13,175 bases of DNA from GCA-2726865 sp050053595 (GTDB taxonomy: Archaea > Thermoproteota > Bathyarchaeia > TCS64), in the NCBI GenBank assembly GCA_050053595.1, contig JASFTK010000036.1, positions 1 to 13,175 on the forward strand, written 5' to 3'. The position numbers and the translations under genes were made by a program. Below, piece by piece: positions 12,981-13,175 of this stretch; positions within the stretch are counted from its first letter, which is position 1, and each line of letters begins with the position of its first letter. The notes below the pieces were generated by a model, which was not told where the DNA came from, ran no database searches, and saw nothing but the letters and a program-made list of their open reading frames with translations.

Positions 12981-13175
12981 CATCGATCCCCCTGATATCC
13001 TGGGGGTGCCTCGAATCCCCCGAATAGGTCCACTGTCTTCATCGCTATGTCGATGGGTGTAGCGTCCTCCATGTAAGGGCCTATGATCTGGATACCCACC
13101 GGTAAACCAGTCGGGGTCCTGCCTATGGGGGCGACGGTGGCCGGGAGGCCTGAGAGGGTTGCAAAGGAGACCCAG
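12980..13175 (-). CDS. Amidase signature family enzyme, C-terminal 64 residues only
   Basis: The gene runs off the right edge, leaving codons for the last 64 residues before a TGA. The visible part has the typical C-terminal pattern of amidase-signature enzymes (such as GatA and related amidohydrolases): SGLPATVAPIGRTPTGLPVG, then IQIIGPYMEDATPIDIA and a closing helix. The catalytic Ser-Ser-Lys triad would lie upstream outside the window. From this end alone it cannot be told whether it is GatA or another amidase. The tail after the last helix (FEAPPGYQGDR) is unlike a GatA extension and slightly favours a general amidase. Confidence 0.85.
   Translation of the reverse strand, partial: WVSFATLSGLPATVAPIGRTPTGLPVGIQIIGPYMEDATPIDIAMKTVDLFGGFEAPPGYQGDR

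Noticed and set aside
1..13175. CRISPR arrays, insertion sequences, phage genes, long direct repeats
   Set aside because: I looked for spaced repeats, transposase motifs and terminal inverted repeats by eye and found none. The genes are of ordinary chromosomal type.

Overview
The window reads as chromosomal DNA from an archaeon. The evidence is a TATA-binding protein, initiation factor aIF1A, ribosomal protein eS26, an archaeal-type phosphoglycerate kinase, and AT-rich TATA-like boxes about 26 bases upstream of several start codons, as expected for leaderless or short-leader transcripts. eS26 is not usual in Euryarchaeota, so a TACK-type lineage is likely. The mix of aldehyde ferredoxin oxidoreductase (AOR), CoA-transferase, amidase and small sensor-domain proteins would suit Bathyarchaeia, but that placement is inference.

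Bases 1-4800 are mainly redox genes. A DNPH1-like nucleotide N-hydrolase gene (+) converges on a two-gene minus-strand unit. That unit is a tungsten/molybdenum-type AOR followed by a ferredoxin with four predicted [4Fe-4S] clusters. Divergent from it, about 120 bases away, is a CCG-domain (HdrB/D- or GlcF-like) protein with an unusual N terminus. The three together look like an aldehyde or organic-acid oxidation module with its electron-transfer partners.

Bases 4800-6720 hold pgk, then tRNA-Pro(UGG), a small stand-alone Lrp/AsnC ligand-binding (RAM) protein on the minus strand, and tRNA-Cys(GCA).

Bases 6900-8680 are a minus-strand information-processing cluster in transcription order tbp, aIF1A, eS26, and a protein I cannot name with a possible nuclease-like core. 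A 417-base gene-free, AT-rich stretch lies upstream of tbp.

Bases 9090-13175 hold a family III CoA-transferase (-), a small zinc-ribbon protein (+), a GYD-domain protein, scpB and purD (all -), and the C-terminal end of an amidase running off the right edge. There is no sign of phage, insertion sequences or CRISPR. Most genes are recognisable. The oddest are the CCG-domain protein with a remnant FAD-domain start and a lost cluster ligand, the unnamed fourth gene of the tbp cluster, and a strong TATA box in the AT-rich gap that points at a 13-residue leaderless ORF.
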